A DNA stretch of 64,000 nucleotides from Toxotes chatareus. Taxonomy: Eukaryota; Chordata; Actinopteri; Toxotidae. A program made the position numbers and the translations under genes. The DNA lies in contig CM028888.1 of assembly GCA_016801885.1 (NCBI GenBank), positions 9,320,170-9,384,169 of the forward strand, given 5' to 3'. Positions 34,601 through 49,600 of the stretch are shown here, in pieces. The notes beneath the pieces are model-generated. The model was given only the letters and a program-made list of their open reading frames with translations, made no database searches and had not been told where the DNA came from. Every line of letters starts with the position of its first letter. Within the stretch, counting starts at the first letter, position 1.

Positions 34601-37600
34601 AAGATGATGGTGATCGTGATCATAGAATAAGCGAGGGCATAAACAAGAAAAAGTGTTTTTATAACACTCTGCTGATATGGAGGAAGATGGCAATAGAAAG
34701 GAAACTCAGGTAAACACATGTGAAAGCAACAACAAAGGTGGCATCCCCTCATATGAGGAGAATTGTACATTAGATTACTGCCATGATAAGTTACAATAGT
34801 AATTCCTATCAGCATTTGCACAGCCATAAGACCTGGTATTTTGCTATGTGTACTTCACAGCACTTTACCCGTTCCCTACTGTCTTGGCTATTAGTTCATC
34901 ATTTAAAAATGGGAATGTACAAGTGTGATGTACAGAAATGTACAAGCATGATGTTCTAGCCTGTGAGTCAAACACATTTTGTAAAGCATTATCATCAAAG
35001 CAACACTAGGCAAGTCTTGTTCTGCAGGACTGAAAGCTGCCTGTTGTTAATATTGTCAATAGTTCATATCCTGGAGCCATAACATAGGAGGCTTTATCAA
35101 CTCTAGCTTACTCCTTGGTGCCTCCATTGTTGAACTAAAAACTATGAAAACAGGTTAAGCAGCAGCAGTGGGTGATATGTTTCTTCATTACAATTAACAC
35201 AAGAAATGCAGTTTTGAGTAGGCCCCACATCCACTGTCCTGCTGCTGTAAATACTCATTAGTGAACCAAATTAGCATGAATCCATGACTGAAAATAGTTC
35301 CAAAAATGCACCATTTACTCATTTTACATTTGCTACTGTAAAACTTACTGTGTGCAGCTGTTTTAGGATATTACTGAGCCTTTCTCAAAAACAGGTACGT
35401 CTTTATTGAAGATGTACATACTGTACAGGCTGAATGCCATAGACAAGGTAGGGTGGTCAGAAAATAAGAATGCTGTGTGTATTTTGGTCTACTCCTGGTA
35501 AATAACGATAATGATCAGCCCAGATATACCAATAACTATACAGAGATACAGTGAATCCAAACTCTGAACAAGTACTTACTTGGTCAACAGGCATGTGAAC
35601 AGTTGGAAACAAAGTCAGTAAGATGTGGCAAACAAATCCAAAATACTGAGGGAGACAGTCAGACTATCAAAATGCAGCCAGGTGGCCATGTAAACAGGTA
35701 CAGACAGGGAGAACAGAATGAAGGCTAGAGCAATAAGGCAGCAAGACAACACGGACAATCTCCTGCTGTCCTCTATAGATATTGCAAATTAGGTGCAACT
35801 GGATGAGCGGGTGACTGGACTGGGTGTAGAGCAGGACTGGGAAAACTTAAGAGCAAAAACCCATGGGCAGGTGAGAAATGGCACTTCTGAAAGAGGTTAG
35901 TATTCAGAACACGGGGAATAGCAAGAGGAACTAGAGGCAGAGGAGGGAGGAGCGGTAGATGGAGCAGCTGTCACCATGACAAGATTACCACAGGTTTTTA
36001 TGCAGTCAGAATCTCATAAGCTGTGTGTACAAAGATGTCTGGGAAAATTGTGACTAAAGCGTTAGACTTCTGTTTCTGTTTTCATAGGTATCTCTTTAAA
36101 TCTTATCTGTTGTTTGTACAACAGGTGCCCAAAACTTTTTGGCTTTTTATTCTGTGAAAACTCTTTAAATGTAATTTCCTTCCATGTTTGAGCGTAGTGT
36201 GCAGCCCTGCTGCATTTTTATTTATACTTCTCAGGATTGTGCTCATTGTTTGCTTTGCTTCCCCAGTACTTTATCTATTTCTGTCATAAAGCACCAAAAT
36301 GTACTACTTAGATTATTAATAATGTTGCAAACACTGCTTGTTGTACAATTAGCAACACAGCTCTAAATGTCAGGGGAAGGAAGGCATGCAATCAATTCCC
36401 CCAGGTTAAACAAGCTCACTAGTTAGGCATCTGATTCACTGCTGCCTGTGACAGTGAATGATGGGGTGGATGTTTAGCCATCAGACAGCAGCCCATTCCC
36501 TGCAGCTGTAGGTCTAACTCTTAAATAGCAGCATCTTGTTTTCTTGTCGGTGGGTAGAGCATGGGGAATTGACGGCATATTGCCATTGTGCGGTTCGCTC
36601 ATTGCAGGGCAATAGTTTCCACACCTGTCCTATGTGAAGCTGATGTTTCTCTCTTCTCTTACATTTGCTTCCTCTGTTTCACTCTAACTGTCTCTGGTCT
36701 CTCTCTCACTCCTGGATGCTGTCTGCCTGTTTGATAATGACACAAGGCTGGGGCCCTGCTGCAGGGGGGATTAGACAGAGTTACAAATCGAAGTGGGTTA
36801 ATCGGCTGGGCTACCATTTCGAGAGGCATCTCTCAGTTTACTTGTCCCACTGCTCTACTTATTTGTGTGTTAGCGCTCACACTCACCTGCTCAAAGTGTT
36901 GGTTTAGCTGTCGTGGTGAAAACAATACTTTTTCAGCTTCACTTCACTTCACTGAACTTCACTTGAACTTGCACAGGATGAACACCAGTGTGAACTGCTG
37001 TATTATTAGTGCATAGAATAGGCTAGTACTTTTGTTAGTTATTGTGCCTTGGACCAGAGAACAGCTTGCAGGCCAGGAGCAAGTCTTGTTGAGATGCAAA
37101 CGTCGCAGAGATTGGCTGTCGGTCAGCTTGGTTCTCAAATGGCTTTTGTTCAGAGTCATCAAAGAAAAAGTTTGCTTGTATTTGTATGTGGAGCTGAAGA
37201 GACTCATCATTCTTGCTGTGTGGCCCCTCATCAGAGGGAACCTGGCCTTTTCCTAACTCCAATAGATAGGGGGAGAAGCTGATGTCAGCCCTTCAGGGAA
37301 TCATCGCATTGGATTTCAATAACCTCCATGGGGATGGGGGTGGTGACGAGTTTGATGACTTTCTCAGTTGCAGCAAAGTCTGATTGAATTCTGTCAGAAG
37401 AGATGTGATCACTGACACGTATTTCACCTTTTTTGCAGAAAGGTTGGCATTTGGGAAAGCAGCCCAAAGTATCCAACAGTGTGGGGAAACGCATTTCAAT
37501 GAAGTTGCATAGTTGTGTTTCGAAGAGACAGAGCTACACACAGAAAACTTTCAGGTGTGCATACCTTTGAGGCACAAGCTGATTTTTATCTTGCAGGTGC

Positions 37601-40600
37601 GTAACTAGCTAATAAGCAAGCAAGCTGTCAGTTGTTTAACTGTCTGCTCTTGGTCTGTGCCAGTCTATTCAGACTTCAACTATTGACTACTGACAACTAT
37701 TTGGCTTTTAAAAGTGTTACCTTAAGTAGTTTCCAGTCATCAAACTCCAAAATATTGTCATGTCATCATCTGCCGCTTATCTGGGTCCAGGCCCAGGTCG
37801 CGGGGGCAGCCCGCCCAATTCACAATGCACCGAAGGCCTATGGCACCTCCACGGGTGGTGAGCCCATGGGAGGTGGTGCCATCCAGAGTGGGATTCAAAC
37901 CCACGACCCTGAGAGGTTGAGTTTCATGCTCTGCCAACTGAGCTAACCAGGCCACCCCAAAATATTGTTTCTGACATGTTTAAACATTCTACCACAGTGT
38001 GTGAGCATCTCTTCTCACTGTTGTGTAACACTCATCACTGTGTGGGACCTATTTTTAGATTGTTAATCAAGGTAACATGTTCAGACTGACACACTCAGTA
38101 TGATATCCCATAAAGTGTGAGTAGAGTGCGATTGCTTCATTTCGGCTCATCCACCCGCAGTGACCTAACAGAGGTCAAAATGATGTGTGTGTGAGTGTGC
38201 ATGCAGGTTTGTGTATTTGGTTCAACAAAAAAGTGCCTCATCCCCAGGGTCTATTTTATACAAATATCTATTTTCCAGTTCTGTTTTTGATTTACTCCAA
38301 AGAGAAAATAAATGAGTCTAAACTCAGTCTAAATAAAAACTGTGGAACTGGTAGTGGTCCAGCAAGTCAGAATAGCCATACTGCATGATTTTTCTTTCAA
38401 CACTGGAGGTTGTACTGGCAAGATGCCCAGATGAAAATACACTTGGTATGAAGCGTCAAATTATCCCATAATGGTTACATCCCTATTACAGTAAGGAGTA
38501 GTGAAATGTAATGAGTTTCAACAAACATGGCCACTGGAGTTTGCTTTGCTTTTTTTATTTCAGTATAGGTGATTACACAATAATGGTGTTGTCACTGACA
38601 TATCTTTCTGTTTCCATCATCAGACAGCTGTATAAGTATTAAACAGTGATTTAATAGTTATTTGATCAATGGTACCTGTTCATAGAGGCTAATAATAATA
38701 ATCTCCTGGGCTCCTGTATTGAGAGTCTAAATCAAATCACTGTTTCATACACGTGGTCACCAACAGCATGAACATTTGTCAGTGACAATGTGTATTGTTT
38801 GAAAGGCTACTATACTGAGAGTGCAAATACCTCAGATAGATTTGGAGGTTTCTTAATAGTGCAACTGTGTAGAAGCTCTCATTCACGAAGGTTGAAAATA
38901 CACAGTCATTTTATATATCCCAGTTTTCCCATTTAATTGAGCACAGCAGTTTTAAATGTATCCACACTGGAGAGCGTTTTCAAAAAGCTCTATTTTTAGA
39001 GGTTTGATAATGCCAGTGTGGATAAAAGGCAAACAAAGAGAAACAGTACATTTTGAAAGGTCTTTGTATTTGATTTGATTTGCGTTTTTGAGTGATATGT
39101 TTTGATGCGCATGTTTCTTACAAGATGAATAGATTTCCTTACATGGTTCTGCTGTTCTGCTGTCTCGTCATCGCAGCCTTGTTATTGGTCCTGTGGGTCA
39201 CTGTTGTTTGTCTCATGTCTGGCACTAACACACAGATTTCACAGCACGTGGAAGCTCATTCTGCCTGCTGTCAATGGGGCATAGGGCTAGATTCTGCTTT
39301 ATCACAGCTTGTCAAAATACAAGAACTTGATAATGGCCAAACAGGAGAGATGGCGGGTGTGGATTGGTTTTCACAGTAGCTGAACATGACACTGAGGGCT
39401 GATAATGGGATAGTGTTGAGAGGGATAATGCAGTAGTTGCTCTTCCTTTTTTTCAAGCTGATACTTTTGTCATCATTTCACTTTCTTCAGTTAAAATGTT
39501 CAAGTTGCAAAATCAGAAAAGAGAAGTAGATTTTGTAGTAGCATATATACATGTATATGGAGTAGTATATTTTATATTATTGTCTTCTCAGCCTTGTTGC
39601 TCAAGGTCTTAAGAGCTTCCTTTGTTCTTCCTTCTCACCTTTGATTCCAGGAGGTGGCACAGTAGGGAAAATGAAGCTGAGAACAAGTGCTTCTGTTGTA
39701 TGTTTGAGATTTACAGCAGTGCTTATGCTAAAGAGGAAGCGTGAAACAGTTTCCAGCTTTTTGATTTATTCAGTATTAAAACTATCAGCTGTGGAAGAGT
39801 ATTCAAGCAAAAGGTAAATATAAAAGAAAACCTGGATGAAGGGTTAGCCAGGCACGTATGTGTTTTGAAATGCTTTCCATCTTACTAAACTTTCTCCCTC
39901 TTGTGCATTGGCTACTCATGGAGATTACATACAAGAAGTAGGTGTCCACCCTTTTGCATTAGTGTATGCGGTCCTATTCTATACACTGATGCACTTCTGA
40001 TTTACTAAGTGTGTTCTATATGTTTTGCAGTACTAAGTGCTTTATTGTTTGGTAAGTAGCGAGAGAGCTTGCCAGGAAGCACCAGGAAGAAGTAGTTGAC
40101 GTTTATGTTTTATCACTCTCTCACCTTCTATCAAGTAGTATATTTTATGTTTATATACAGAACAATGCAGAGTAAGTTGCAATATGTTTTCTGTATGATA
40201 TGTACCCAGGCTGCTCTCTGATCAATATCAAAGTTTTTGATAGATTTTATTTCCAAAAGTGAACATACTGTAAGCAAAATTGGGATTGTGTTTTGTTTTT
40301 TTGCCAATGGAACTGAAATGAAAAACAAGTCTATAATCTTGATCTCTCTCACCAGTTAAAGAGGTCAGTTAGGCTGAGATGAGGAAACAAACAACTCACT
40401 AGAAAAACAAATAACATTGTGAGGATTAGTGTTGTCCATGATGGTTTGTGTGAGTTACACTTTCATTTTGGAGTAGGTATTAAGGCTTCTTCGTGCTCAC
40501 ATCAAGTTATTATTACTGGTTGTTGCATGTAAGAAACCAATTTTATGTGTGTGTTTATCGTGTTAAGTTTCAGCATGAAACATAATCAGAGTGGCTTAGT

Positions 40601-43600
40601 CTTTGAAGTAGGACAAAAATATGAAAATATTATTGTCATCAATCAAAGAACTGATTGCACTGAAATAAACATGTTTTTATACATATACATATACATATAT
40701 GCGCACCTGTAGGTTTAAGTGCAACCTGTGCATGAGACCTGTGCCACAACTCCGATAGAGTGGAGGTGATTTCATTTTTGGTGTTTGAAGAGCTGAAAAG
40801 TGACATTTGAAAGGCTCAGTAAATGTCAAATGTTACTTGTAATATTCCACAGACCTCAATTACAGCTTCTTTTTACTGGGCGTATTTCTTCTGTATAAAA
40901 TAGTCAAACCTTCTGAGTGGTGTTTGTCTGGTAAATTTTGAACATTTCCAGCACTGATTGTATCAGACTTGTCCACACATTTACTTCAGTTTTTATAAGT
41001 CTTAGGCAGTTACAAAAGGACTACAATTGAAGATCCCAGTTGTTTGCTTGTACTGAAAAGGTTTTACCACTAGCCAGACATTTTATGTCACACCAAACAA
41101 TTTGTGGTTTTTTGTAGGTGGTATTGTGAAGACAGGCTGAATTACTTTTCACAATAACATGTCTCTGTCATTATCCTTGTATGTCATTGCCACACACACA
41201 CACACCCACCCACACACACACACCTAAAGCACCCCTGCGTCTGTTGTAGGTCAGTCCAACTGTGAAGAGATATTGCTTCTTCAAGGGTGTCCTTGCTCAA
41301 GGAGGTACTGTGTGCAGGCCATCAAATCTGGACTCACACAGCTCTGTAGATGGACAAAGAAAAAAGCCATACACCTAGAGACACACGGACACACATGCAG
41401 AAACTGAATTTGTGGTTGAGATATGTGTTGATAACCAGTTTTCTGTACTCACTTAGGCTGTATATGTGCCATCGATCCACAGATGTCTATATATTGCATT
41501 ATCTCATTGTTGACAATGTGTAGATGTGGCGTGTGCTTCTAGGTACTCTGTTAGAATAGCAATAAGATTCTTCCTCAGATCCCCAGACCTCCATAATGCA
41601 TGAGGTGTGGGACTCCTCCAGTGGATCAGTGTATTTGTATGTGTGTTGTGCAGTATGTTGGGTAGTCAAAGGACAGCTATCCATAGCTTTCACAGCACCA
41701 GAAAGCAGAAATTTGGCAAGTTTAACAGTAATACATCTACACATCTTTAGCTGAAAATTGACCCAAATACACACATACACACATATTGTGTGTGCCTCCA
41801 AGCACCCACATCCACACACACACAATCTCTTCGTGCAGGAGAAGCAGTAAGTGGGACAAATGACGTGCACAGACACGACTCATTTTTTCCCCTCTTCTCT
41901 TTGGCCAGCTAACCTTCCGTCTCGTGTGAATGACAGCTGAGATTGAAACCTTCATCAACTTCCCCCCAGTCTTCCAGAGGGATTCAAAAGCACCCTAATA
42001 ATCTGCGTCCTGCTCTGCCCTCTCTTCCCTTCCCCATCAAACCCCCACCATCCACCTCTCTGAATTGCCACTCCACTCTACTCCTCTCCAGGGACACAAA
42101 AGGGCCTGCAGATGCTCCAATCGACTCTAATAAATTGTATGTAGTCAGTTAAGCTGCACGACTGCCAACTGGCGAAGCTGTGAACCTCTGCTTTGGGAGA
42201 GGTCTGAGAAGAAAAAAAAAAAAGGTTCCTCTAAATTTGATTCACCTTCAGCAGCGAGCTCTCTTGAAAGCTATGTCCAGGCCAGAGTAAATGATGAAAG
42301 AGTATGGAGGGAAAAGGGGATATATATACAAGGAGAGAGAGGTAGGAGACACTGAAAAAGAGTGAGAGGAGCACTGTGATGGAAAGTGAAGTTAGACAAA
42401 GTACAAGTAAACAAACAAGAGTCTGGGCTTTATTGAAATCCGTCATCTAGTTTCCGACATGCCATAAAGTAAGGAAATGGTCTTGAGGGAAGAAAATACA
42501 AAGAGTGTACTGAGTCTAAAAGCTTTGGTCAGAATAATACCCTTATGGGAGTTCAATCTCGAGATCTTAAAAACACACAAAAATGAGCACATTCACTGTC
42601 CGGCTGACCAGAAATTTTTGCAAATTATCCCAAAAGCACATGCAGGCATCTAAATATATACATGTACAAGTATTTCTTAATTCTTTTCGTATATCATATC
42701 ATAATCAGATAATTGATCATTCTTGGATAATCTATTAATCATTTAATTATAGCTTGTCTGGAACTATTCATTATTTCTAAAAATTTATTTTCTAAAAATA
42801 GACTTGTAAATGCTCTCTGGTGGACAGAGTATGTAATGACACTGTTTCAAAATGCCCTCAGTATTTGCTTAGTATATTTTTTTTCTTGTTATATATCTAT
42901 TTAGATGATTGTTTAAACTGTCAATCTGACTGTTGTATTAAAAAATACCAGCATTATTTATTCTGGAGCAAATGGGCCAAATGATACCCCTGCAGCAGGC
43001 CTTGTATGCTTTGCTGTTGCAGATTTACTACACGCAGTGCACAAGCTGTTCCAGATACAGAGCTGAATCCTAAGGACTCCATACACGTATCTCCAGAGAC
43101 TGGGAAATATATGTCACTCAGCTCTGTTGGGATCGGCATGTTTATTATTAGGCCTCTTTTGAAATGCTGTGCCCTATGCCAGGTTCCTCATACCCTGTCG
43201 CTGACAGCATGAGGACCATGTGAGACAGGAAATTGAAAGCCACTTGTTGTTGGAGGGCTTTTTGCAGGTATTGAAGTAGGTGGTTGATAGAGTGCAGTAT
43301 GGACGTATGGCTGAGTGGTGGCGGGATCGCATTTCCTCCCCACTAAAGGTATCTGAAAGAGAGGAGGATGGAGGCAGAGGAGGAGGATTCAGAAGCAGAC
43401 TGCTTTAGGATTCAGTCCCACTCTTCAAGGTCACTGCACTATAGAAATAATTTAAAGCAACATATACCTCTTACAGGTTTAACATTATATCGCCCCCTAC
43501 CCCCCCAAAAAAACCCAGACTATTATTCAAGATCAATTATCCTGTCCATTTATGCCAATCAATAATTTGGCTGATCAGGTGCCCTTTCACCTGAATGCAA

Positions 43601-46600
43601 AATATGCCATTTTTTTTAAACAAATAGTCCCAAGCTTTACATCATCAAGGCTTGAGGAGGAGATATAATACAATCTGAATCTTTTACAGGGCCCTTCAGA
43701 ACCAATCTAGCACCTCAGAGACTGATCCAGCACCTGTCATATTCTCTAGACGGCTCCCTTGGCTGTGTCTGTTTAGTGGTAATGATCTAAGCCATTCACA
43801 CTCTCCTGCACTGTGTTTCCATATCATTTTTTTTCCTACTGCATGCAAGTAGATGCAACAGGGGCTCCTCTGAGATTGAGATGGATAGATGAAGAGGGAA
43901 TGTGGGAAAGAGGGGAAGCTATAGGGAGATGTAGATGGAAAGAGATTTGTGTAAAAGAATGAGGGTAAATGGGAGATGAAATAGGAAAAAAATAACGTGA
44001 AAGAGAGGGAAAAAAGGGAATGGATGGGGCAGATGAGGAGAAGCATAAAAAAGGAGGGGAGAGAAAATAGCAGAGGGAGGTCATTGCTGGTGCTGAAATC
44101 AGAGACTGGAAGTGAGGAGCTGTGAGAATAAAAAGCAATTTGCATCCCTGCTCCACTGAGCTTTCCAATGCCTTTCATTTACCCCCCTCTAAAACCCCCC
44201 CACCCCCCCAAGGGTAGTCGGAAGAAAGAAATATATAACCAACACTCACTATTTAGTCATCCTCATCCTGATCCCTCCTTCTTTTCTTTGTCCTTGTGTA
44301 GACTCAAGCCTCAATTCTCCTTTGTCCATCCTCGTGCATTGGCAATCATGCCTCACCACTCCCCAAAATTTCCTTAACTTTTTTGCCTGCTTTTCTCAGT
44401 CTTTCCCTCATGTTCTTTCCTCTCTTTCACTTTATACTCCTGCTTTTTGTCCGTTTCCTCTCTACATTATAAAGATATTACCTCCAAAGAAAATCGACAA
44501 TCAGTCGTTTGTTCTAATGCCCAATATGGCCTGTGTATGTTTCATTCAGAGGGACCTCTAGTGGCTGTATAAATTATAACTCCTGCCCCATCAGGAGTAA
44601 GGTCAGAAGTTGAATGACATTGTTATACAATCATGAACCACATAAAGATGAGGACTGGGGAAGCCTTTTATTTTTAAAACAACTAGGATTGTCTCTTAAC
44701 CTTAAATTTTTTTAATGAGGTTGTTGTTTTGCTGTTGTTTTTTTTTTTAACCCAAACTATTATCTATCATTTTTTGTCTACTTGGGTGAAGCAGAAACCA
44801 ACATCAACACATTATCATCCCTTGACTTGATAAGGAAAACTTGTTAGCAAAAAGTCACCTATCAAGTAAACAACATTCGTGTTACTGTCGACCTGGCAAA
44901 TGTAAGTTAAATAGTCACTCTCTGATTTTGGTCTCCACTAACTGCTGAGGGAAATATTGGGCTCTTTAGCAGCTACATTCTTGTCACTAACTTTGCATGA
45001 CTTAGTTGCCTTGTTTTATTATGATTATATTTTGTGTTTTGTTCTTCACAAGTTCATACTGATCACAGCTGATCTGTTTGGAATAGACATAAGGAAGTTG
45101 ATTTTTTTTTTTTTTTTGTTACAAGCCTTTACATGTGATATTAATTTGAGCAATACAAGTTTCCCTAAAGTCAAATCATAGGCTCAAACTGTAAGATCCA
45201 TGGCATGAAACTCGGCCTTCTGAAGGGCTGACTGACGAAGCATACACTGTCATATCTATTGAAGGGATGCAGATACAGAATTGTCTGGAATCTTTGTCTC
45301 TGTATGAAAAATCTGTCCACACAGTGTCTCTAGCTATAAAATGTTGCCCTTTCAGAGATAAAACACAAACTTGTTTCAGAGCACTTTTGGGAACCCATGA
45401 TCTGAAAGTGATTCTAGAGCGTGTGGGCTTGTTTTTGCCACAGATTACGTGTTGTGCCAGGTGATCATCAGTTGACTCCCTCAGTGCCATGTCTCACTCA
45501 TTCACATGACAGAGCAGTCACTTTACACTTCTCATACATTATACATGTATGAGAAGTGTATACATTTAACTGTCATTTTCTGGCCATTGCTGCACAGAAA
45601 AATGTAAATCACCTTTTGGAGCCCAGTGCTTACATGTGTTATTTGTTGATTCTGTTCTACTGACAAATAACATCATGTTATTGGAAAAAAGTGACACTTA
45701 AAATCATTAGGTTTCCTTATCCATTGTATGTTTTTTTCAGTAAAACAGACTTTAATTCCAGAATTTCCTGACTGAACTTGAAGAGTGCTGAACTGAGGAA
45801 TGCTGACATTTTATCAGCCTGCATCAACCTATGTGAAGTAATCCTAAAAAAAGAAGCCAGAATCAGCCAGCAATAGAGAGGACCTGAGTTGAACCCAAGC
45901 AACTTTAAAGGACATTTTGTTCTAAATATAGGTTGCATTTGCCGGTACAACTCAGTATTGCAGTAGGAATACATATTTTGCTTTGCAGCACTCTGTTGTT
46001 GTGGTGAAAAAAACAAACAAACATTGCAGTCAAACAAAAGTTTACATTTTGAATAAGATAAAAATAATTGGAACAACAAGAATATTTACTTTTCCATAGC
46101 AGAGCTAGACTGCCTGAAGGGGCATTGTACAAATCAGAAGGGACCCTGGTCATCACAAGTATTTGAGGCTTGTCACCTGTTTGTAGCTTGGGATAAGATG
46201 ACTCGAGATGATGAGCAGGTCATCGTACTTATTTCAGTGGGCTATGTGGATACAAATAATTCTGGCCTGCCTGTTCCATTGGCGTTTCATTTCATTTTCA
46301 AATTCAACTCAGATGTGGATAAAGACATATACGTGTAAGAAAAAAAAATTTTGGAAGAAAGAAGGAGAATTCAGTTCAATAAAGATAGTTTTCAGGGGTT
46401 TTTCATAGAAGATAAGCCATATGTTTTAGCCTTTTGAGAACTGTTATGTAAATTCTTCTTGTCAGGCAACGAAATTTTCATTTCTGTAAATCATACCTTT
46501 AGTTTGAAAGTTTTTAGGACAAAACAGAAACAGGAGCCACACTGATCATAGACAGATCGTTTGATTAATTGACTTACTGACTGATATTGAACGTATTTCA

Positions 46601-49600
46601 TGTTTAACAAGATCTGCGAGAAAAGCATTTAATACGAAATCTTCAAAATGAGGAAACATATTAACACAGTAGGAAGTGTCCCGCGGAACTGGAAATTAGT
46701 TATTAGTCACAATGGATTCTCACATTCTGTTGCAGCTTCGAGTGTGAGAATACAATGATCACTTTGTATTGTCTTCTCGTTGCCAGCTTGGCAGCACGGA
46801 ACATTCTGCACTCATAAATTCACCATCATTCTCCCGCATCGCTCTCTGTCTCCTCTCCTTCCTCTCTCCATTCCTCTCTCACTCTCTCTTTCCCTCTCCA
46901 GCATAGTTTATATACTGATGCTCATTATGACTGTTTTTATGACAACCTCCCTTGCACTTACATGCATACAGCCTCTGCAGTTATTGTGGTGATTTACAAC
47001 TTCCTCCTCCCACAGAGAGATAAAGAGAGATGCACACTATAGATGTCTTTGAGGAGAGCTTTATGTTCACAGTAAACTAGCCACGGTGGTACCTTCACAG
47101 GGCCCGTCCCACAAAGCAAACCACAGCTTCTTCAAGTAGATAGGCCTGTGATAATAGGCACTCGGGGATGACAATGGAAATATTCACTTAGTTAAATAAC
47201 CTGGCTGTCATTTTTTTCCCAACTTTTCCTGGCTGCTTAAGAGTACTTCAGATTCAAAAAACGGACGCTGTTGTGGGGAGAATTGTGCGTATGCCGGCAT
47301 GGCTGATGGCTTTTCCAAATGTTTTTTATTATGAGTGCCAGGGCTTCAAGTGATGTAAAACACATCATCATGACTCTTGTTATCTAATCTCTGCTGTTAC
47401 ATATTTCAAAGCATTCAGTGACAATGAGAAGGTGCGTTGTTTTCTTCCATCCCTGTTCAGCCTGGGCTGTGATCCCTGAAGCACAACAAAAACACACACG
47501 TACAGAAGAAGTGTCTTTAGATCCAACAGAAAGAGATACTGTGTGTGCTAGTGGGTGTGTATGTGTATGTGTACATGCCCATAAGAAAGAGAAGCCTAGA
47601 AGCTTCCCTGATGTTTCATATATTTGATGTGTGTGTATTAATAAGTGCAGAGGAGATGGTTTAGGAGGACTGCATGGCAACAAGCATCTCTTCAGCCACA
47701 CGTGCTGTGGAGCACAGCATGCCAGGAAGAGCAGAGTGTGAGCTGTTACATAACCACTGACTAGGGATGGAAGTGTTGGGAAGGCAGCACGTGCAGCCAA
47801 GAATCCATTGGTGGAAGTGTAAAACCACCAAGATATTGGAATTCAGTTATTTCACGGCTGATTTCTGTAAAAGTGAGAACTTTTACAAGTCATCACAAAT
47901 ATTTTGCTATTTTGGGCAGGAACCTGTTGCCTTATTTTTGTGTCAATATTCCAACATCTAGCTAAGCCTCCTCCAAATATTTTCTTCAAGCCATCCTACA
48001 TAAGGTTTTCTGATATTTATATATATATGTGAGAAAGAAAACTCAAATCATTCTATTCCCAATCCAAATCCAATTAAAGTGCTGAATGCTGGGAATTCCA
48101 CTACACTATTTATGTCTTCGAAAAACTAAATTCTCAAACTCTTGGTTGTCAGCACCCCAAGCCAAATAAGGCACAAACAACAACAACATGACAAAACCAA
48201 TTTAAATCAAACAAGGATTTCACTGAGAAAAGCTGCTCCCATTTCCCTGAATCCATCCAGTCAATATCCAAGCCTCCAGTTCCCAAGGTGCTGTGGGATG
48301 TCAGATCTGTAGCCGACGGGCATATTCAAAAATGCATGTTCAGCCTCTTTGCCAGGAAGTGGATGTGCCAGTCATAACAAGAAGTTCCCTGAGACAGCAA
48401 GTTTATTTAACTTAGTTTTTCATGGATGATTGGTAGGCTTCCTACTTCAGTGAACTACATGAGCATCTGACTGCTGGCTTGACTGTTTTATCATGTCCTA
48501 GATTTACCATCAGGGAATTTTGCTGCAAGTTATCAAACTTCCTCTGTTTGTTTATAAAACATTAACCTACAGTATGTTTTTCAGGTTTTATATGCACACA
48601 TGTGTATCACATCACAACAATGGGAACTGTATCTTTGTATGAATCTTTGAATTAGAATTTTAAGATTACAGTGCATTTACTGGCCTATATATCAAGTGTT
48701 TTGTTTGTTTTTATGTTATGAAATAGTTATGTTTTCACATTCTGTGCAACAAATGCACGTCCCTCCCTGTAAAATATTTGCAAAACTACTTTTTTGAATA
48801 CTTGCAACCTTGTGAACATGCTTGTAAAGCATGAGATACAAATAATACAAGAACTAACTCATCAAAAGATGCTCTGTAGCACAACTAGTGGTCAAGAACT
48901 CCACAGGGTAACTTTAAGTGCACAAACCCCTGAAAAAGGCTGTGATAGAAAGCTTTCAAAACAGCCAGTGCATCGCAGCTTGACCGGTCTGAGTGTTCAT
49001 GTTGACCGCTGTCCATCCCTGATCAAGTACATCAGGTACACCCCTTCTTAGAAGCGGTATTCCCTGGTAAAAAGGGCCTCTGTCAACAGAGTGATGTGCC
49101 CTGCCATCCAGGAGAAATTGCTCAGGAGTGGTTTGCAAAGAGTTCAGCGTGTTTCCTTGGCCTCCAAATTCCCCAGATCTCAGTCTGAGCATCCGTGGGA
49201 TGTACTGGAAAAACAAGTCCAATCCATGGAGGCCCCATCTTGCAACTTACAGACTTAAAAGGATCTGATGTTAACATCTTGATGCTTGATACCAAAGGAC
49301 ATCTTCAGAGGTCTTGTGGAGTTCGTGCCTCACGAAGATGGGTCAGAGCTGTTTTAGTTGGACGAGGGGGACCTACACAACAATAGGCAGGTGGTTTTAA
49401 TGTTGTGGCTGATTGATGTATATTTCTCCCTTTTTTTTTTTTTTTTGTTAAAGAAATATGCATGTTATATCCAACCCACTTTGATGTCTGACTCTGCTAT
49501 GTAAAGCAGACATATATAGTCCCTTAAAGGCTATTTGCTGTCTGTGCACAACTTGATGTGATGTGAGAGGATGGTCTACCATTCTAATCCTGGGAGAAAC

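Noticed and set aside
37759..37956. A functional tRNA-Lys gene
   Set aside because: The anticodon stem and acceptor do not close into a proper cloverleaf, and the unit continues into a SINE body flanked by target-site duplications.
43696..44178. 160-codon minus-strand frame and an overlapping 110-codon frame
   Set aside because: Low-complexity Ser/Phe/Pro/Leu sequence from a purine-rich DNA tract, with no conserved motif.
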